Below are positions 5,696 to 8,756 of a stretch of DNA of 8,756 nt, piece after piece. Positions within the stretch are counted from its first letter, which is position 1. Every line of letters begins with the position of its first letter. The notes beneath the pieces are model-generated. The model was not told where the DNA came from. It ran no database searches and was given only the letters and a program-made list of their open reading frames with translations. This stretch comes from CAZYBG01 sp964645155 (GTDB lineage Bacteria > Pseudomonadota > Alphaproteobacteria > Rhodobacterales > Rhodobacteraceae), in assembly GCA_964645155.1 (NCBI GenBank), contig CAZYBG010000116.1, forward strand, positions 1 to 8,756, given 5' to 3'. Made by a program: the position numbers and the translations under genes.

Positions 5696-8600
5696 ATGAA
5701 GCCTGCCTTTGCACTGATCCTGTCGTCCGACGGCCTGCAACTTCTGCATCGTGTGAAGCGCGGCTGGGAACTGGTCGGCACGACCCCGCTTGAGCCGACC
5801 GGCCTCAAGCGGCATATCGCGGCGCTCCGCGAGGCCGCGCTCGCGCTCGATCCCGAAGGCATCACGACCAAGCTCGTCCTGCCCGAGACGCAGGTGCTCT
5901 ACACCTCGATCGCGAGCCCCGGGCGCGACGACCGCGAGCGGCTGGCGGCGATCCGCCAGGCACTCGAAGGCACGACGCCCTACGCGGTCGACGACCTTGC
6001 CTTCGACTGGGAGGCCGATGGCGGGATGCTCCATGTCGCCGTCGTCGCGCGCGAGACGCTGGAGGAGGCCGAGGCTTTCGCCGTCCAGCACGGGCTGAAC
6101 CCGGTCTCGCTGGTGGCGCGGCCGAGGGGCGGCAGCTTCACCGGCGAGCCGTTCTTCGGCGAGACCAAGGCCGCCCGGGACCTGCTGCCGACCGGCGCGA
6201 AGGTGGACCGCGACCTGCTGCCCACGCTGGTCACGCTCAAGCTGACCTCGCCGATCCTGCCGCCGCGGGCGGCGCCGGTCTCGGCCATCGCTGCGGCCGA
6301 GCTCGAGGACATCGCGCCCGGCGCCGGCGTGCCCGACCCGGTCGCGGGGGACGCCGCGGCGCCGGCCGTCGACGAGGCCGAGCTTGCCCTGCTCCGCGCG
6401 CTTTCCGATGCCGGGCCCGCGGTGCCGGCGGCGGCGCCTGCGGCGCGCGCCGAACCGCCGCAGCCGTTCGAGGCGCAGGCCGCACCGCCCCCCGGCGGGG
6501 CGGAACCGGCAATTCCTTCCGCCGATGCTGCCGTCGATACTGCAGCGGAGGCTGCGGCGGCGGAGGACGCGCCCGCGCCGGTCGGCGCGGCGGTCGAGCC
6601 GCCCCCGCGCGATGCCGGCGCCACGGCGCTGGCCGACGCTCCCGCCGAAGCGGCCCCCGCCGATGAGACCCCCGCCATGGAGACCGGCACCGGACCGGGG
6701 CCGGCGGACCCTCCGCAGGCCGAGGAGACCCGGTTCGGCGCCGAAGCCGTTCCGGTCGACATGCCGCCGACCGAGTCGCTGCCGGACCTCGCGCCGGCCG
6801 CCGCGGCCGAGCCGCCCTCCGCCTGGCCATCGGCCGAGGCCGCCAGGCCGGCCGAGGTGCCGTTCGCCGACACGGCCGCCGATGTCACGACGGAGCCGGA
6901 AGCAGTCGAGGCGGTCAGCGCGGAGGCGCGCACCGAAGACCTGGCCGACGACCTGACCGCCAACATGGCCGACGACCTGGCCGTTGCACAGCCTGCCGAC
7001 CAACCCGACGATCCGCCGGCAGAAGCGACCGCGGAAACGACCTTACCCGTCGCCGCCGATGCCGCTCCGGAGCCCGAAGCAGCGGAAGTTTCGTCGGTGG
7101 ACGAGCCCGCCGAGGTGGTCGAGCCCGCCGAGGCAGTCGAGGCGGCGCCGGTGGCCGACCCCGCGCCGGTGTCCGGCGACCGGCCCGAGGACGACTGGTC
7201 CCGAAACGACTGGCCCCTGCCCGAGTCCCCGACCGAGCAGGACGAGGCGCCGTTCGTGCATGTCGCCTCGGACCCCGGCGACCTGCCGATGGCGGATGCG
7301 GCGGCTCCGCCGGTGCCCGACCCGGCGGCGGAACCGCTCCCGGCCCAGGCCTGGGCGGCGTCCGGCCCCGTCCCGGAGCCCGCGGCCGCGATCCGGGCCG
7401 AGGCCGCCGATGCGGCGGACCATCCCGCGCCGGCGACAGCGGCCGAAACATCGCCCGAGAGCGCCGCCGAAGCCGAGGCGCCCGAGGCGGATGCGCCGGC
7501 CGAGGCGCAGGGCCCGGTCACCGCCCGGATGATCCCCGAGACCGCCGTTGCCCCGGACGCGCCCGCCGGGCCGCGGCCACGGCTCGGGCCGGCCGTCAGC
7601 CCGCTGCCGGCCGAGCTTCTGCGCCGCGCGGCGAGCCGGGGCGCGGCCGCGACGGCGGCCTTCAGCGGCCGGTTCGGCGTGACCTCGGCGGAAGTGCCGC
7701 CGCGCGCGCCCGCCGGCATGGCAGAACGCATGGGCGAACGCCGCGTCATCCCGCTTCTCGGCACGCGGCGCTCCGACGCGGCGCGGGCGCCGGCGAACCG
7801 GGCCGAGCGCGATCGGTCGCGCGATCATTCGCGCGCGCCCGAAGCGATCCGCAAGGTCCTCGCCCGGCCGCGCCCGATCGGCACCGATCCGGCCGCCAGC
7901 GGCGCGCAGGCGGTGCCGGGAGCCGCCACGGCGCGCAGCGGCGGCCGCTCGCCGCTGACCGGGTTCATCCTCACCGCGGGGCTGGTCGCCTTCCTCGCCG
8001 CCGTCGGCCTCTGGTCGGCGTTCTTCGCCAACGATTCCGCCCCGCCGGCAGAGGACGTCGTGGCCGCAGCCCCGGCGCCCGCCATCGCGCCGGCGGTCGA
8101 CGTGCCGGCGGCGCTCGCCGCGCCCGAGACCGATCCGGGGGCCGATCCCGAACTGGCGGCGACAGCGCCCGAGGCCGCCGATGCGCCGCCCGCTTCGGCA
8201 GCGGCGCCGGCCGGGCTTGCCGCCGCGGCGCCGGAATCGGGCCCGGCAGCGGACACGGCTCCGGCGGCCGCAGCGGATGCCGATGCAGCGCCCGGCGCTG
8301 CAGAAGCGCTCGCCGCCCTGCCTCCCGCCGCTGACGCTGGCCCCGGCCCTGACCCTGGCCCTGATCCGGCAGCGGAGGGCGCGGCCCCGACCCCGGCCCA
8401 GACCCCGGCCCAGACCCCGGCGGCCCCCGGGGCACCGGCAGGCGAGACGGCGAGCGCGGCGGACACCGCCGCCCCCGCTCCGGCTGCGCAGGACCCGCTG
8501 GCCTCGGCGACGGACCGGGCGCTGTCCTACGCCGCGACCGGCATCTGGACCGGGCCGCCCGAGGCGCCGGAGGCCGTGCCGGCCGAAGCCGCGCCCGGCG

Positions 8601-8756
8601 CATCGGTCGCCGATGCGATCGACCCCGCGCCGCCGGAACCCGAGGCGACCTCGCTCGCCGCCGCCCCCGGCGCGGATGGCGCACCCGGCGCGCCGGCGCC
8701 GACGCCGCCGCCCGGCGTGACCTACAGCTTCGATGCTCGCGGCCTGATCGTGCCGA
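5696..8756 (+). CDS. Giant Ala/Pro-rich bitopic membrane protein with GspL/PilM-like N-terminal domain (3' end outside window)
   Basis: The frame from ATG 5696 has no stop through 1020 codons to the window edge. Residues 1-190 look globular: MKPAFALILSSDG, LVLPETQVLYTSI (60-72), then REALEG-like RQALEGTTPYAVDDLAFDW (87-105). This order recalls the actin-like cytoplasmic domain of GspL/PilM secretion and pilus proteins; no ATP-binding motif can be claimed. Residues of about 191-640 are a low-complexity Ala/Pro/Glu/Asp linker almost without lysine. Residues 643-745 are Arg-rich (RRVIPLLGTRR, RDRSRDHSR). Residues 754-777 form one transmembrane helix, preceded by basic residues, so the N terminus is predicted cytoplasmic and the C terminus periplasmic. 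A second Ala/Pro region (about 780-1000) includes TPAQ repeats. The last residues (GVTYSFDARGLIVP) look ordered again. There is no signal peptide. Function is unknown; a scaffold or envelope-spanning role is inference. The reading frame is well supported by codon use and by the sensible domain layout. Confidence 0.8.
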   Translation, partial: MKPAFALILSSDGLQLLHRVKRGWELVGTTPLEPTGLKRHIAALREAALALDPEGITTKLVLPETQVLYTSIASPGRDDRERLAAIRQALEGTTPYAVDDLAFDWEADGGMLHVAVVARETLEEAEAFAVQHGLNPVSLVARPRGGSFTGEPFFGETKAARDLLPTGAKVDRDLLPTLVTLKLTSPILPPRAAPVSAIAAAELEDIAPGAGVPDPVAGDAAAPAVDEAELALLRALSDAGPAVPAAAPAARAEPPQPFEAQAAPPPGGAEPAIPSADAAVDTAAEAAAAEDAPAPVGAAVEPPPRDAGATALADAPAEAAPADETPAMETGTGPGPADPPQAEETRFGAEAVPVDMPPTESLPDLAPAAAAEPPSAWPSAEAARPAEVPFADTAADVTTEPEAVEAVSAEARTEDLADDLTANMADDLAVAQPADQPDDPPAEATAETTLPVAADAAPEPEAAEVSSVDEPAEVVEPAEAVEAAPVADPAPVSGDRPEDDWSRNDWPLPESPTEQDEAPFVHVASDPGDLPMADAAAPPVPDPAAEPLPAQAWAASGPVPEPAAAIRAEAADAADHPAPATAAETSPESAAEAEAPEADAPAEAQGPVTARMIPETAVAPDAPAGPRPRLGPAVSPLPAELLRRAASRGAAATAAFSGRFGVTSAEVPPRAPAGMAERMGERRVIPLLGTRRSDAARAPANRAERDRSRDHSRAPEAIRKVLARPRPIGTDPAASGAQAVPGAATARSGGRSPLTGFILTAGLVAFLAAVGLWSAFFANDSAPPAEDVVAAAPAPAIAPAVDVPAALAAPETDPGADPELAATAPEAADAPPASAAAPAGLAAAAPESGPAADTAPAAAADADAAPGAAEALAALPPAADAGPGPDPGPDPAAEGAAPTPAQTPAQTPAAPGAPAGETASAADTAAPAPAAQDPLASATDRALSYAATGIWTGPPEAPEAVPAEAAPGASVADAIDPAPPEPEATSLAAAPGADGAPGAPAPTPPPGVTYSFDARGLIVP
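7103..7133 (+). repeat. 18-bp-period direct repeat inside the linker of the large gene
   Basis: GAGCCCGCCGAGG occurs at 7103-7115 and again at 7121-7133, an 18-base period that keeps frame and encodes EPAEVVEPAEAVEA. This suggests that the acidic linker grew partly by in-frame duplication of short units. Confidence 0.7.
8389..8424 (+). repeat. 12-bp tandem repeat encoding TPAQ units
   Basis: GACCCCGGCCCA is present twice in tandem (8389-8400, 8401-8412), followed by a degenerate third copy (8413-8424). In the gene's frame this reads TPAQ-TPAQ-TPAA. Just upstream, about 8345-8368, a related GPDP-GPDP duplication is visible. These are in-frame slippage repeats in the periplasmic Pro/Ala region and a likely site of length variation between strains. 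Confidence 0.8.

Noticed and set aside
4817..7003. 728-codon minus-strand open frame that includes the SIMPL protein plus a 488-residue N-terminal extension
   Set aside because: The signal peptide and strong Shine-Dalgarno place the start at 5539. The extension is antisense to the large + strand gene, Arg/Gly-rich and non-protein-like, and arises because stops are rare in GC-rich DNA.
5980..7764. 594-codon minus-strand Ser/Ala/Gly-rich open frame, and similar minus-strand frames at 7043-7828 and 7825-8466
   Set aside because: These are mirror images of the + strand Ala/Pro/Glu linker: GCC/GCG and GAG codons read backwards give Gly/Ala/Ser/Arg. No domain, no Shine-Dalgarno and implausible composition.
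8181..8720. 179-residue Arg/Pro-rich + strand frame inside the large gene
   Set aside because: It is an out-of-frame reading of GCC/CCG codons. The main frame passes through the whole segment without a stop and ends in an ordered motif.

Overview
The window is very GC-rich, with G/C-ending codons throughout. The gene set (ArsC/ArsH pair, MetY, a DDAH-type hydrolase, a signal-peptide SIMPL protein, and a giant Ala/Pro/Glu-rich membrane protein) fits an alphaproteobacterium, most likely a Rhodobacteraceae-like member of the Rhodobacterales. That assignment rests on protein character and composition only. No rRNA, tRNA, CRISPR array, insertion sequence or phage gene was seen.

Left part (1-2022, all + strand): the last 47 codons of a small membrane protein, then a DDAH-family amidinohydrolase (242-1030). 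Five bases later comes a putative GT-A-type glycosyltransferase (1036-2022). These last two are probably co-transcribed.

Arsenic module (2023-3221, + strand): an AT-rich island of about 38 bp carries a perfect TACTTC-TG-GAAGTA inverted repeat and -10-like hexamers. It precedes a GTG-started glutaredoxin-type arsenate reductase (arsC), which overlaps the start of arsH by 11 bases. No ArsR repressor or ArsB/Acr3 pump is present in the window. A 254-bp GC-rich gap with nested inverted repeats follows.

Middle (3476-5539): metY (O-acetylhomoserine sulfhydrylase) on the + strand with a strong Shine-Dalgarno sequence. A perfect 10-bp hairpin separates it from a convergent, exported SIMPL/YggE-like protein on the - strand.

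Right part (5540-8756): a divergent intergenic region with a perfect 9-bp inverted repeat and a promoter-like element placed so close to the next ATG that the transcript may be leaderless. It leads into one + strand reading frame that stays open for at least 1020 codons to the window edge. That protein has an N-terminal domain reminiscent of GspL/PilM actin-like folds, a roughly 450-residue acidic Ala/Pro linker, a basic stretch, one transmembrane helix, a second Ala/Pro-rich region outside the membrane, and the beginning of an ordered-looking motif at the cut edge. It is the least explained and most interesting object in the window.
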